DNA of 64,000 nucleotides from Odontesthes bonariensis (GCF_027942865.1 NC_134528.1:12974086-13038085), one strand, 5' to 3'. Shown: positions 26,324 to 38,563, numbered from the stretch's first letter. Translations and numbers: made by a program. Notes: a model not told the origin generated them from the sequence alone.

Positions 26324-29300
26324 ACAAATAAATAAAATAAAATAAACTTAGAAACGTGTGGCTGAATACAGAGGACTCCAGGTCAGGAAACACCATCACA
26401 GGAGGCCATCTGCACTGGGTGCTGATCACAACCCACGACCAGGACGCCTCCACCCGGGCACACACCAAGCTAATAGGCCAGCGAGGGGCCCACAGCAGTG
26501 GAGCACTGCCGCAGACCCCCCACCTGGCCAGACCAATGTTCACCACGAGTCAGAGACATCCCAGCCAGAGTCGATCACAGCCCCCAGCACAGACGGCCCC
26601 CACCGAGGTAACACTGGGAATATGGAATAAGGACATAAAACTACAAAGGCTAAGAACATTGAATAAATAAATATATAAATAAAATGAAATAGTAATAGGA
26701 AATAGCTCAAATGAACTCTGTAGTAAAAAGTAAAACAAATAAAATATTAAAAGAGCTAAAAATATAAATTGACTGAAATAAGTAAATGAATGTATAAACA
26801 AGACATTAGTTAAAAGCTAAATTAAATAGGTGGTTCTCGAGCCTGTTTTTAAAAATATCAACACTCTCTGCGGCCCTCAGGTCCTCCGACAGGCTATTCC
26901 ACAGATGGGGGCCATAGGGCTGAAAAGATGCCTCACCGTAAGTTTGTGTTCTAGCTTTAGGTAGTATTAAAAGGCCAGTGCCGGAGGATCTCAGGGTGCG
27001 CGAGGGTTCATATGATAAAAGCAATTCTGATATATAAGAAGGTCCAAGACCCCTAAGACATTTAAAAACCATTAAAAGGACCTTAAAATCAATCCTAAAA
27101 CACACAGGAAGCCATAACTTCATATTCGTAAAGGCTTGTAGACAGATATTAATTCACTGCTATATAGAGGTTTTAATGTATCTGTCAGGTGAGTAACAAA
27201 CTCAGAATTTAAAAAAAAGAATGAAGAAAAACGTGGAGTAAATTTTACCTGATCAGAGTCATTGACGGTGATCTTAAAGCCTCGGAGGATTTCCCCTGCA
27301 GGTGGATGTTCATACATTGTCACCTCAAACTTGCTCTGAGGTCCATTTTCTCCATAAAATGTAGGAGGATGGTTGTTAAGATCCACCACCCGGACCGTCA
27401 CTGTGGTAATATCGTAGTTCAGCAGCTTGTTGTTTGGCCCAACCTCAGATGCCTGTATTCAAACATTACACTGATGAGATCATATAGCAGTAACAGTATA
27501 TTCCAAGGGTAATGAGAGCAGTCCCCAATAAGTGTGTGGAAGAAGATGAACTGAACAAGACCTTGACCATAATTTCATAGAGTTCATTTTTCAGCAGAGA
27601 TGGGTGGGTTGTCAGGGTGATGCATCCGCTGGTGCTATTCATGTCAAAAACACCGTCGCTACCTGCAAGATGGGGACAGACATGTTGTGTCTGAAATGTG
27701 ACTACGATCTTAAAATGGTCACAAGGCAATGCAACATCATCACAAAAAGCTCAACTCTGCACCAATTGCTTGTCTTTTCCTTACCATCCACTATTGAATA
27801 ATGTATAGGATTGGGATTGCCTTGATCGCCATCTTTGGCATACACTGTGTATATTTCAGAACCCTGAAATTTTAGCAAAAATAAAGTTTCACTGTATGTA
27901 AACAAAAGTGACAACATTACATCACGGATGAAAGCAAAGCAAGGTCTTACAGGGACTGAGACTTCATAGATGTAACCAAAGTATGGGGTTCCTACAAACG
28001 ATGGAGGCATATCTTGAGCATCAAGAACATTGATTGTGACCGTAGCTGTGGAGGTCAAAACCTGGTGCTTTCCCTTGTACTTCCCACCTCCGTCCTGGGA
28101 AAACAAACAATACAGCTAATTAGATTAACTGACAACAGGCCAGTAACATGATTGGGTCTAAAGAGAGCAAAATGAGTTTCTCAGAAGTAATGGTGGGCAA
28201 ATGCAGCTTAGAAAATGTGGAGCAATTTCATATTGATGTACCTCAATATAAAATTGAAAATACTCTGAATATTCCATCATCAACATTACATTATAGCATC
28301 AAAAGATTACAAGAATCTCGAGACACCTCTCTGGGCAAGGGACACGTCCGAGAATCAATGCATCTGCATTGAGAACAGGCTTGATTCTGTCATGGAAATC
28401 ACATCATGGGCTCATGAACACTCATTATCTGTGCATTATCTGCACAGTTCCCTGTGCTATCCCCAAAAGCATGGGGATAGCACAGGGAACTATCACAGGA
28501 CTCTTTGCATGACAGAGAGTCATGCAAAGAGTAAGCAATATGTGAATATAATCCAGAAACACTGCTGTCTTTTCTGGGCTAACGTGGAAATCATTCTGTG
28601 GGGAGACAAATTGAAATTTAAAATTTTTTGGGAATCAACTTGTTATCAGTGCCTGTACTTTCAATGGTTTGGGGGTAAATTAATGCCTATAGAACAGGCA
28701 ACTTGGACTGAAATACTAAATAGTTTTTTTTTTTACATATTTTAGAGCAGGGTATGCTCCCAGAAGAGGAGATGCTACACAGTGGGGAACATGGACTTGT
28801 CCTATCCCTTTGAGACATGCTGCTGCTATCAAATTCAAGATGACCTAATATTTTTCATGAAATAGTAAAATGTCTCATTTTCTACATTTGATACGTTTTT
28901 TCTATGTTCTACTGACAATGAAATATTGGTTGATGGCAAATCATTTTATTCTATGTTTATTTAGATTTTATGACAAATCTCAAGTTTTTTTTTTTTTTAT
29001 TCTGGTTGTAATTTGAAGGTGTGGCTGCAACTGGCTGGAGGTCGGGTCAAATTTGAACTAATAAATCAAAAATGATTTGGTTTCGTACATTTTAAAAGTC
29101 TTGGGATTATGTGATCTTTTTCCACTGTGACAAGATGAATATACAGTTTCATAATTTTTTTCTTTTTTTCTTTTAATGGCTTTGAGAAGCCCAATATCTT
29201 ATTTGAAATAGTGTGATGAATCACGTTAAAGGAAATGTTCTAATTTCTCCACTTACAATCTCCAACAACAAATTTCTAACTTTTGCACGGTAAATCTCTT

Positions 29301-30573
29301 ACTTCATATTTTGCTCTTAAAATGTATCTACTTCAAAACAATAGAAAGTGTTGAAGTCACATATTTCATTACTCTTACCATATAACAATATGGTCAAATA
29401 GTTTAAAGTTTTATGTTCCTAACCAAAGAAAATGACCCAAAAGTATCAAAGTGGCAGCCTTGACAGGAGCTATTTGAATGATCTTATTGCCAAAAAAAGG
29501 AGCCTCTGAGCTCCTCCTTGAATTTCGAATATAAGGGTAAGGAGATAATACCAATCAAAAATTCCTTGTGGCCGCAACTTTTAGAGGTTCCACGGGGACA
29601 GTAATTGTTTTCTTAATGTTCTACTAATTTGAATTCATGGCAGAGGCAATGTGTGAACAACTTTATGAGATATCTCACTTTTTTTTTTTCTTTCAATTTC
29701 TAGAAGGATGATTTAGTTACCAAACATGGCAATAAAGTAAACAGCTAGTATGAAACAACTTAGTAAGACTACAAAGTAGAGCACCAAATTCCCTTTTTGT
29801 AGTCCATGTCTGAAACAGCTGAAACAGCTGTATTAACGGTCTTGCCATCCCCTTAAAAAAATCTTTCCATACTTCTTTGACCTCATGACATTTTCAACTG
29901 ATATGAGGTAAAAATGTTGTGAAAAAGACCATTTCCTAGATCTCTATAGTTTCATCGGAAGCCATTTGAGTGAGCTTCTTTTTTTTTAATGCATCTTAGA
30001 TATTGAAAATGAAATTTGTGGTACCAGATTAATTCACAATTGTGTGCTGATACCAGGCTGTTATTCAGTCAGTATTTTATCATAAAGTGGCATTTCGGTG
30101 GTCATACCTACACTCAAAGCAAAAAAAAAAAGAGGATAAACACGAGTATACTCTACAAAGCTATTACTCCAAGCGAGAGGAGCATTGGGAGCAACACTTT
30201 TCAACACTTTACCAGAGCAGCTCATTAAAAACTTGACAGCCTCCAACAGCTTTTCTTAAGAGGTGTGCCAGAATAAACATGTAAAAAACAGCACTATGTG
30301 AGAAGTTTTTGAGAACATACTCATGGAATTTCAATATGTTTTTCCCACTAAAATTGGAAAGATATATCTAATAGTTATAATTATAAGTTTATTAAGTTTT
30401 TATATTAATTTATATTCTATGGTGGTGGACAATCCATAACATCCTGGCAGGACAGAGGAACAGCTGCAGTGAGAGGCTCATCTCACTGCCCTGCAGGACT
30501 GAGATGTTCAGGAGGTCCTTTGTCCCGACAGCCATGAGGCTTTTTAACAGTGACTATGTTCTTCTCAAATTTT

Positions 30574-30658
<85 letters not shown>

Positions 30659-33600
30659 GTTCTAATATCCAATCATTGTAAATATTTTAACTGAGCTATA
30701 TGACAATTAGAATTTCCCCCACGGGGGATGAATAAAGTATTTTCTATTCTATTTCTATTCTAACGTTCTTTCCATCAATCAGTGTTGAAACCCTGTACAC
30801 TTGCATTTAAATGTGCTAACAGTCTAAAATACATGGCTTGAAAGTGGAAGAGTGTAAGGATCACAACACTGATAGAAGTCCTAACAACTGGGGATGGTGA
30901 GCCCTGTAAGCCAAGCCAGAAAGTGACCTCTCACCTTTGCAACTACTGTCACAAAATGTGTTGCTGTGGTCTCATAGTCCAAAGTCTCGCCAGGTTTCAC
31001 TCTGAGAATCCCGCTGTGTCCATCAATGGTGAACTTTGCAAATGGAGAACTCTAATGAAATAAAGAGTCAAACATTTAGTAAGATTAAAACAATCAAGAG
31101 CAATTAAGCTACTTTCAGAAATGCCTCTGATCAATATTGACTCGCAGTCTGCTCCACTTCAACATCATCACGTCCGCAGTTTTATCTGACAGCTGGTACA
31201 TCAACAGCAAGAACTACTGCACTGTCAGCTGTTGGCCTGCACCATACCTAAGCCCCTATTAAGCCTGCAATGCCTTGCTCAAATGTAATTGAAATTTAAT
31301 CTACTAAAGCAACACCATTACCAGACTGCTATCTGGTACGAGATTAATCTTTCCCTTCCCGTACTGCCCCATCATTCGAATGCCCTTTTCCTCCCTCCAC
31401 ATGGCATTACAGCTCCCATGATGTCAGTTTGACCTCTGGTCTTACCCCTGGGCTTTAGTCTCCTATCAAACCAACTAAAAGCACCATTATGAGAGTAATA
31501 TGGATGCTGGAAAGAACACATTTTTACAAATTCAAATGGAACAAGCAATGAAAAAACAATCATAGAAAGAACAAAAGCTCAAAGCAATAAAATGAGAAAT
31601 ACAGAACTAAATTGTAATACAAAATTCTGGTTAACCCTTTTAAGTGAGGTTTTGGAAACTGTGAGGATAAACCTGTTGGCAGACTTCAGGGTAAGATTCC
31701 AGGGTGTGTGATTAAGAGGCCCGAGCCATAAAGAGCTCATATGTGATTAGTCAACTCTGACAATCAACTCTGAATTAAATTGGATGACATGTGCAAGTAG
31801 GCTGAAAAAGCTTTGACTATTTTAGCCTTGGTGAACTTGGATTGATTTTTTTTCTGTGCACGTGCTGCTGTAAAAGCCTTGCTGCTTTTTCAGCCTGATG
31901 GTAGAGTGAAGATAGATTCAGTAGGGTAAGTTAGACATGAAGGCAGGAACATTTTTATGATTTGGGGAATATTTATTTCTAGATGCATTGTAAATTCAAA
32001 TAAGATACAAATGGATAACTAATTTCTCTTGAGCTTTAAAATCTACATTCTGAGCCAATATGAACATGAGGACTTTGTGTTTAAAATTCACCACGAACCT
32101 CTCATGTCTCCCTGAAATTTATCAGTAGCCACAGGCAGCAGCATTTTTATTCCACTGCACAGGCTCGCCAAGAAAGCTGATGACTGTCAGGGTCACAGCT
32201 ATGCATCATTCGAATAACAATGAAGCTGTAAAATTACCTGTAGGTAATATGAAACACTGCCTCCCGAGCCCAGATCTTTATCCACTGCATGGACTCTGTA
32301 GATGCTGCTTCCTGCAGCAGTGTCCTGGTAAAGAGACGTGACATTTGATCATGTTAAAGCCTACTCAGTTATGATACCTTCTTTGACTTAGTTGTGAGAT
32401 TTAGTGGTTGTTATTGTGCATGGTTATTTAAATGATATACTGCACCTCGGGGATATCAATGATAAAAGGCAGGTTTTGAAATTCAGGTGGCTCATCGTTG
32501 GAGTCCGTCACAAATACTCTCACAGTCTCAACGACCTGACAAGAAAACAAAACAGATGTATTAAAGGCTGTTTATTTGAAGTCTGCATTCGTGTCTAGAG
32601 AGAAGTGATCGGAAAATTACAATTTTATACATCCATGTAAATATTCACGCGTATATTTATACATATATATACATATATTATGAGTATTTTATAGTAGTTT
32701 TTATGCTGTCACAGCACCTATTTTGCAGTACACATGTCTGTGTGTGCCTTTCTTTACTTGTATTATTATTATTTCATAATGAAATTATGATGGTAAAATA
32801 ATGACTTCAAATTATTGGTCACAAAACAAACAATTGAAAGACAAATACAACAATAATCAATCAGGAAAAATTACCTTGTTGCGACCGTCTGTTATGCTCA
32901 CAAGCACAGAGATTTCATCTTGTTTCTATAAAAAAGAAGATCATCATTGTCACTTTAGGCCAAAGTGTTGTTTTGTTTTCAGATTAGTCCTCATCAAAAG
33001 GCTCACCTCTCTGTCGAGCTCTTGAATCAGAGTCACGTTCCCTGATTTGGACTCCACCCTGAAATATTCTGTGGAGCCTTTTTCAAAAGTGAGACCGAAT
33101 CGTACCGGGTCCCCTTCTGGATCCGTACCATTGAGGATGTAGACCTGTGTTCCTATAAGGAACACACCACAGTGAGAAATGGAAATAAGAGTCAACTGTA
33201 AGGAAGATATGGCATGTAGAAAAAAGTTTGTGTTTGAATTCTCAGTGTTTTCTAATTCTATATGTTCAATAGTGAGGTCAGATGAGTCACCACCCATATT
33301 GTTTTCTTCCCATAAGTCTTGACGTACGTCACAATCCTAAAGGTATTACAGCGATAAGCTGGATCCTCATTACAAGTGTGATCAAAATTTACACCTTCAC
33401 CTACAATTAAAATCACCCCGCAAAAAAATGTATGCCAAACGTGTTGCTGTTATAATTATTAATAAAGTGTGAGACATACCAACTGGTGTATCCTCAGAGA
33501 TGCTGAACAAGGCCATGTTCCCACTTGTGCTGCTAGGACCATTGTCGTAAAAATATGGAGCATAGTCTGATTGGCCTTCATGAAAAAACAGATCAATATG

Positions 33601-34077
33601 TATCAAGAGAAATAACGAGACAATGACCAAACCTTTTCAAAAGCCACTGCATGCAATGTATAAATAAATGAAAAATAGATCATTTGTAATTTTCTTTATT
33701 CTGCTCTACTAAAAAAAGAATTTTAACCATTAACCTATAACTTAGGACTGTTGCATTCACCTGCTAAAAAGAGCAGGAAAAGAAATCAGGGCGGAGGAAG
33801 AGGAAGGAGATCAATCAAAAACATATTGGATTTAAGGCTCAATGGTTAAAATTCCAACGAAAACATAACTGCACATTGAATTTAATGAAGTACAAGCAGC
33901 ATGAACAGTGTACTCTAAGATGGACCTGCCCTCTTTGTGTTAGAGGATTAAGCAGATAAGAGCAAGCAAAGAAGTCTTAACCACACACGATGAAAAAAAG
34001 AAGAGCAGAGCCTTACCCAAGCTGTAGTGAAGCAGTAGGAGAAACAGTAAAGCATGCGTTTTCTTGTCTTTCTTCAT
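18950..34077 (-). CDS. cdhr1: CDHR1, photoreceptor cadherin (cadherin-related family member 1)
   Basis: Seventeen coding exons, 5' to 3': 34017-34077, 33480-33575, 33007-33152, 32875-32925, 32446-32535, 32238-32324, 30935-31051, 27951-28094, 27785-27863, 27562-27662, 27249-27452, 25787-25939, 24737-24901, 24132-24199, 22584-22812, 21625-21879, 18950-19486. They total 2583 nt, or 860 aa; the human protein is 859. The signal peptide is [19 protein letters not shown]. Ectodomain cadherin repeats carry Ca-binding linkers: DSNDEPPEF (about 129), DAQDMPPSF (about 241), DLNNHPPTF (about 348), DTNDNIPIF (about 467), DMNDHTPEF (about 571). The TM helix is about 703-726, followed by a basic, proline-rich tail with a PPPPP run. 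CDHR1 sits at the base of photoreceptor outer segments and is needed for disc formation; loss causes cone-rod dystrophy in humans (family knowledge). All exons use AG acceptors and GT donors. Exon 10 has a weak GTCTTG donor. Introns carry several transposon relics. Confidence 0.96.
20210..20407 (-). CDS. cdhr1: Alternative terminal exon of cdhr1 (second TM plus short tail)
   Basis: Lies between exon 16 (ends 21625) and the main last exon (starts 19486). It has a good acceptor (gcttttcag), starts in phase 0 exactly as the main last exon does, and reads 65 codons to TGA. It encodes IKGRIISYF, then a hydrophobic helix ([19 protein letters not shown]), then [12 protein letters not shown] and a short basic end VVRRVK. 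It aligns with the start of the main last exon: KG/KG, PL/PL, ISTxxY/ISTxxY, KxxRIxP/KxxRIxP. A transcript using it would make a 747 aa protein with the same ectodomain but without the long proline-rich tail. No clear AATAAA was seen just downstream, so its 3' end is unknown. Confidence 0.75.
   Translation of the reverse strand: MKGRIISYFMGLSKRPLTVFGIFVSIVTSLILLTVCISTILYCNSVKKSRINPESNYIKVVRRVK
22090..22260. repeat. Fragment of teleost interspersed repeat in cdhr1 intron 15
   Basis: Phrases 'gagaacatacaaactccaca', 'cagaaaggcccc' and 'ttgctgtgagacgacag' match the other end of the dispersed family seen at 12280-12575. Confidence 0.65.
23110..23225. repeat. Fragment of teleost interspersed repeat in cdhr1 intron 14
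   Basis: 'tacccgcttcatcctgttaa' followed by 'gggggctggagctaatccca' matches the reverse complement of the same dispersed family. Confidence 0.5.
23381..23417. repeat. Perfect 15-bp inverted repeat in cdhr1 intron 14
   Basis: Arms atctgttgatgtgta (23381-23395) and its exact reverse complement (23403-23417), separated by 7 bp. Confidence 0.9.
26134..27123 (-). mobile_element. 5'-truncated L2-type LINE in cdhr1 intron 11
   Basis: The minus-strand ORF at 26806-27123 reads as the C-terminal end of a non-LTR retrotransposon polymerase: [30 protein letters not shown], and a final block with [10 protein letters not shown] and [10 protein letters not shown]. This pattern is typical of fish L2/CR1-group elements. 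It is followed by a 3' region and ends, at the low-coordinate side, in a short tail repeat (aaatc)n at 26134-26157 beside 'aaactttatttataaagcac'. The 5' end is truncated near 27123. It is antisense to nothing; it runs the same way as cdhr1 and begins only about 125 bp after exon 11. Confidence 0.8.
28110..29012 (+). mobile_element. Decayed Tc1/mariner-superfamily element in cdhr1 intron 7
   Basis: The sequence follows, with deletions, a common fish DNA transposon. Its order is 'acatgattgggt', an HTH region (ORF 28148-28372), 'atggaaatcacatcatgggc', 'atccagaaacactgctgtct', 'ctgtggggagacaaattgaa', 'gttatcagtgcctgtac', 'gatgctacacagtggggaac', and an AT-rich end finishing 'attctggttgta', which resembles the family's terminal inverted repeat. 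No intact transposase remains. The left terminus is approximate. Confidence 0.7.
28446..28532. repeat. Two adjacent perfect hairpins inside the transposon relic
   Basis: Hairpin 1 has 20-bp arms at 28446-28465 and 28472-28491 with a 6-base loop. Hairpin 2 has 14-bp arms at 28500-28513 and 28519-28532 with a 5-base loop. Both stems are perfect in the sequence. Confidence 0.92.
30415..30762 (+). mobile_element. LINE 3' fragment in cdhr1 intron 7
   Basis: The plus strand reads [30 protein letters not shown], the C-terminal end of a fish non-LTR retrotransposon protein. A long ATT repeat interrupts it. The 3' end is 'aatttcccccacgggggatg', 'aataaagtat' and a tail of (ttcta)n units. Only the last few hundred bases of the element are present. 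Confidence 0.75.
30576..30658. repeat. (ATT)n microsatellite
   Basis: About 27 consecutive TTA/ATT units inside the LINE fragment, within cdhr1 intron 7. Confidence 0.95.
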
Positions 34078-34210
34078 CCTCGTGCAGAGGTAAGGCTTGG
34101 CAGGCTCATGTGGAAGGCTTGGTGGAGGAAAAGCGAGCGCCGAGTGTTGTGCCCTTCTGGAGGCGTCTCAGCAGGCTCAGGGGGAAGAGGCTGGGACAGA
34201 TTCTCAGGCA

Positions 34211-34217
34211 CTAATCC
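34211..34217 (+). promoter_or_regulatory. CRX/OTX-type site upstream of cdhr1
   Basis: CTAATCC lies about 134 bp upstream of the cdhr1 ATG, in the likely proximal promoter or 5' UTR. TAATCC is the core bound by CRX/OTX2, the main photoreceptor regulators (established knowledge). Position and target fit; binding is inferred. Confidence 0.4.
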
Positions 34218-37200
34218 AGTGACGCATCCCTTCCCTCCGCAGACATCTTCTGCCACCCTGCTCACACTCCGATCCCTCCTGAAAAACCAAACACAGAGGG
34301 ATGAGAGTTCAGGTTTCACACATTGTGGTGTGATCATCACACCTCAGCACACATGTGACAATGTGTACATGAGGCTCTGCATCCATGATTACAGATAATT
34401 GAAGCATTTTTAGTGTTTGAAATCAAATGCTTCCAGTATTGCGTTCAGTTTACACACTGAGAACCCTTCAAGAAACAAAGTGTGTGCAACATACTTGTGT
34501 ACTTGTTTGTTTATTGTATTTGGCTTCTCTCCCTGCTATAATGAGTTTCAACAAACTCATTAGTTACCTTTAGTGAGCCACAGTGGCCTAAGCTTCCATT
34601 GGACTCTCTTCTTGGCAACTCTGACCAAGACAAGTCTGAGTTGTGCTCACGGATCGCTGTTGGAGAGAGGCTTTCTCTTGTATTTGCAGTACACTTTCCC
34701 CAAGAAATCCACTGACCAATCTGTCGAAAAGTCTCAAGTTACAAAACATGCTAACAGCTAATGTCAACAGCCATTGTTTGATGGGTCATTTTTGAGCTGC
34801 AATTCTGTTTCAAAGAACTGCACGTCCTGAAACGTAGGATATTTGCCACTAAGTACTGCATGAAATCCCAAGATATTCTCCTGGTATGACTCACCAGCAA
34901 CTTAAGCAGGTCAAAAACACTGCTCAGCTATGAAATTTAAATAGATAGAATAAAATTACACTCTGGGAGTATGATGCCTTAATCCTTAAAATATGGATGA
35001 TGCTTGTGACATCATAGGTTTTATTTTTGAACATACTTTCCACTTTGTCCGGAGAGTTTTTGCACCTTTTTCTATTTTTTAAAATAAGATCCGTGCACAA
35101 GCGGGTGTCATGCGAGTGCATGTTTGCCTGACGTTTGGGTGATATGTGTTAACAGTACTGACTCATGTTGAGCTGCAGAGTGTGTGCCTCCTGTATTCAC
35201 AGGTGTAAAAATAGTCTTTGGCTTCATATTAAACATTTTAGGACGGAAAAAAATATGATATGAGGATTAGGGGAACACAAAAATGCAGATCTATGTACCA
35301 ACTAGCTGAAAGTGCAAAGAGACTTTGAACAGCATATCTTCATAGTCAGAGGAGTAATCTTAAGTATATCTTACTGCCTCAATAGTCTATTTGCTTCAAT
35401 CTCGTGTCTGCAATATTTTAATGCTGGGCCTGATGGGATTGACTGAATCTACTTCTATAATCATAAAATATTTTCAACAGCAAAATCATAACGTGAAATT
35501 AGTTATTCCCAGCTAAATAAATGTACAAGGCAAAAAAATCTAAATCTGCAAGGAGCCGGTTAACAGAGGGACATGACAGCAGGATTTCAGCTCAAAAACT
35601 CCTCATGACAAACATGAATGTACATTTGACTTCAGTGATACAAAAGCCATAAAACTGTGGAAAAAAAGGTGATATGGTGAGATGAGTCATTCTTCACCAC
35701 AAGTGGACGAGTGAATGGTTGTGTTAGGGATTTGTACATGCTGGAAAGCTTTGATATGACCACTGCAGTGAGAAGATCTAGTGTTATGGGGTCATTTTTG
35801 TTGGTATGAACTAGATCTAATTGTTCCCCTATCAGGAGACAGTGACACCGCAATAAGACAAAAATGTTCTGAGAGACCGCCTTTATCTACGACAAAAGAT
35901 CTCTAACCTGGTGGGCGTAGTGTCTTCAAGGACAACAACCCCATCCGTAGGGAATGAAGAGTCACTGAGAAGTTTGACGAGTATGAACATATTGTTTCGT
36001 GCTCCTTGCACTCATCAGCATGGTAGTCCATCTTGTATTTGTGTACTCTAGACATTGTGTGGATACTTTAAAATCATGTGACTATGGCTGCACTACATTG
36101 CTTGAATATTGGGGGTTTACGTTTTTTTTCATCATCCTTATACATCACTCTCTTTTACAGAATAGTCATAGTTGCATCCCTGTCAATTTGTTTGGTTTCT
36201 GTACATGTCATTCAGATTTGCAGGATAATAATACATCACAAACCGAGTTAAAAAGAAATCCAGCCTGCTCCACCCACAAGCTTTGCTGTTATCAGTAAAT
36301 TCTCAACAGCAATTATTTTGTACACTTAAGAAAATCAGACTTTTTCTCTGTGTTTTGACTTTTTCCTGGTCAGAAGTGGGAAAATTCCCAGTTCTTACTG
36401 GATATTGAAAGCAGCATCAATGGTAATTGCATAAGCAGTTATTATTTAGCAATTATAAAAACAAAGTTGTGAACATTGGTAAAGTGCTGCCCATACAGTA
36501 AAAGTTATAGTTCTTAGCAATAGTTTTTCTAAAAAATACAAAGAACATACTGACATGGCAAGGCTTTACCAAGCTTTTGTCATGGAGAAAATGATGACAC
36601 GATTTTGACTCACAATGAGATTAAACCCAGAAGCAGTACCTGGTGTAGCATCTATCTCAAAAGAGGCAGATAGATGCAGATAGTAGAGATGAGTTGGAGT
36701 CAAGTGGCTCACTCCATCACCTAAAACCAGACGCTATGAACCGAGGTGTAAAGACATGGTTAAACAGGCAGCTGTTGTACTGTTACTCTGTGGTATTTTG
36801 GCCAAAACTTGTCACAGACATCTTGTTAAGATTTTAGGATTTTTTTTACAAATTATACTGTATGTCTCCTGTAGTCTCATAGATGTCAGTGGATTTCAAA
36901 GTAATTTTTCTTCATTATCAGGGAACAAACTGTAGTTAAATATGTGGATGTGCAAAGATTACTGTCTTCTGAGCTTGCTTAGTCTCTCTCTCTCGTTCTC
37001 TAAACACACACACGCACACACACATAATCTGCGTCAAGCCTCTGAGCAGTGAAATCCTTGGACCCTAACTAAATGTGAGTCATCAGTCTAAATATGCCAT
37101 AGAGAGGGCAATTTCTGTCCCTAGTGATGACACATTCCTGCAAAATACTGAAGTTTTTGCTCTTCTCGTCCATCATTGCTCTCTTCATCCCTTTTTTTAA

Positions 37201-37971
37201 GGTCATTTTTATACACAATATGTGCAGCATAAATGTCCAAATTATTCACGTGATCAGAGATGTTTAAAACTCTGCTTGGCAGCTGTATGCTCCACGTGTG
37301 AACGCTTTATCCAAACACCTGCATATTTACAGATGTTAGCATCTGTTGCACGTACCCTGGTTTGAAGGTTTAATTTTAGAGGAGCAGCCAGATGGCGGAC
37401 AAGAGGATTACTACACTAAGCCTTTGTCATCTGCTGCTACACACTGACTGTTTATGGGGAAATGGGCTACAGGGTGCACCCCACTCGTCTTTCATTCTGG
37501 TCTGAACTGCTAAGAATGTGGATAACAAATATTAAAACATGTAAGTAGCTTTCTAGCAGATTACTTTGGGGCATCAGCGGGGGTTTAAGAATTAAATCTC
37601 ACACAACAGATCAAAACAGTATGTTAATTAGCGTTTGGTTTTGCAGGACACTGAACTTAGCTGCAATGTTCAATCAAAGGTCTGAAACTTTAAAATGTAT
37701 AAGAAATCTGACCAGCTGAACAGACTAAGTCACAGTTGGTATCCCTTTTTTCCAAACATTGATCCCTAAACCTGACCAGAAAGATAGCTATGGATCAAAT
37801 AACGGTTGGATAATATATCAAATAACTTTAAAAGAACAATGAACATGAGCAAATACTTTCAGGATCCACTTTAGGTCAATTTTAATATCAATTAAGGAGA
37901 AGGGGAAAAAAATAAAAAATTGCCTTCAAGGAGATATTAACTGAGCAGAAAATTTCCCTAATGACTTACAG

Positions 37972-38466
37972 CAGTGGGCTTCAACGTTTTTCAGGCCAGG
38001 GACCCCCAAACTGATGGAGAGTTGGAGCAGGGACCCCCCTACTATTTATATGGCATACAATTGTGTTTTATATTTAACGGGGCCTAGTGCCGTGTATAAA
38101 TATAGCTACTCTGTTATTGTACTAAGCTATTCAAATAATACACAGGTTAATATATTCATGTTTTTATTTTAAACATGTGCAAGGTACAGGGTGGCCGTGC
38201 CACTGCCATTTATAAACAAACATCTTGCATACAACACTGAGCTATTCAAATAATCCACAGATTTTAACTTTAAACATGCATGTAGATGGGACAATGAATC
38301 CTCAAACCATCTGTGGATGGCACACGTTTGCACACAATTTGAGGAAAAACTTTTTGAAAAAAAAAAAAAAAAAAATTCTTTTTTTTCTTTTTAAATCGTC
38401 TAATCAACCAAAGATTTCGCGACCCCCCTGCAGTACCTCCACGGACCCCCTGTTGAAGACCTCTGA
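37972..38466. mobile_element. Non-autonomous hAT-type element
   Basis: The left end is cagtgggcttcaacg and the right end, reverse-complemented, is cagaggtcttcaaca. These imperfect terminal inverted repeats are of the CAGNGG form typical of hAT elements. Both ends carry the 'ggaccccc' phrases usual for this fish repeat. The sequence 'ttacag' occurs just outside both ends (37966-37971 and 38467-38472) and may be the remains of a target duplication. The interior is AT-rich with no transposase. Confidence 0.65.
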
Positions 38467-38483
38467 TTACAGGTTAATTTGAA

Positions 38484-38563
38484 CAATATCTTTGAATTGC
38501 CTTGAGATGACATTTGTTGTGATTTGGTGCTATATAAATAACATTGAATTGACTTGAATTAAA
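38484..38563 (+). repeat. LINE-type 3' tail fragment
   Basis: 'gccttgagatgacatttgtt' followed by 'ggtgctatataaataa' and attgaatt-like tail units is the usual 3' end of a fish L2-like LINE. A related copy is at 52625-52725. Confidence 0.5.

Noticed and set aside
26806-27123. 105-codon minus-strand ORF as an extra cdhr1 exon
   Set aside because: Its sequence is the end of a LINE polymerase and it is not in the CDHR1 alignment.
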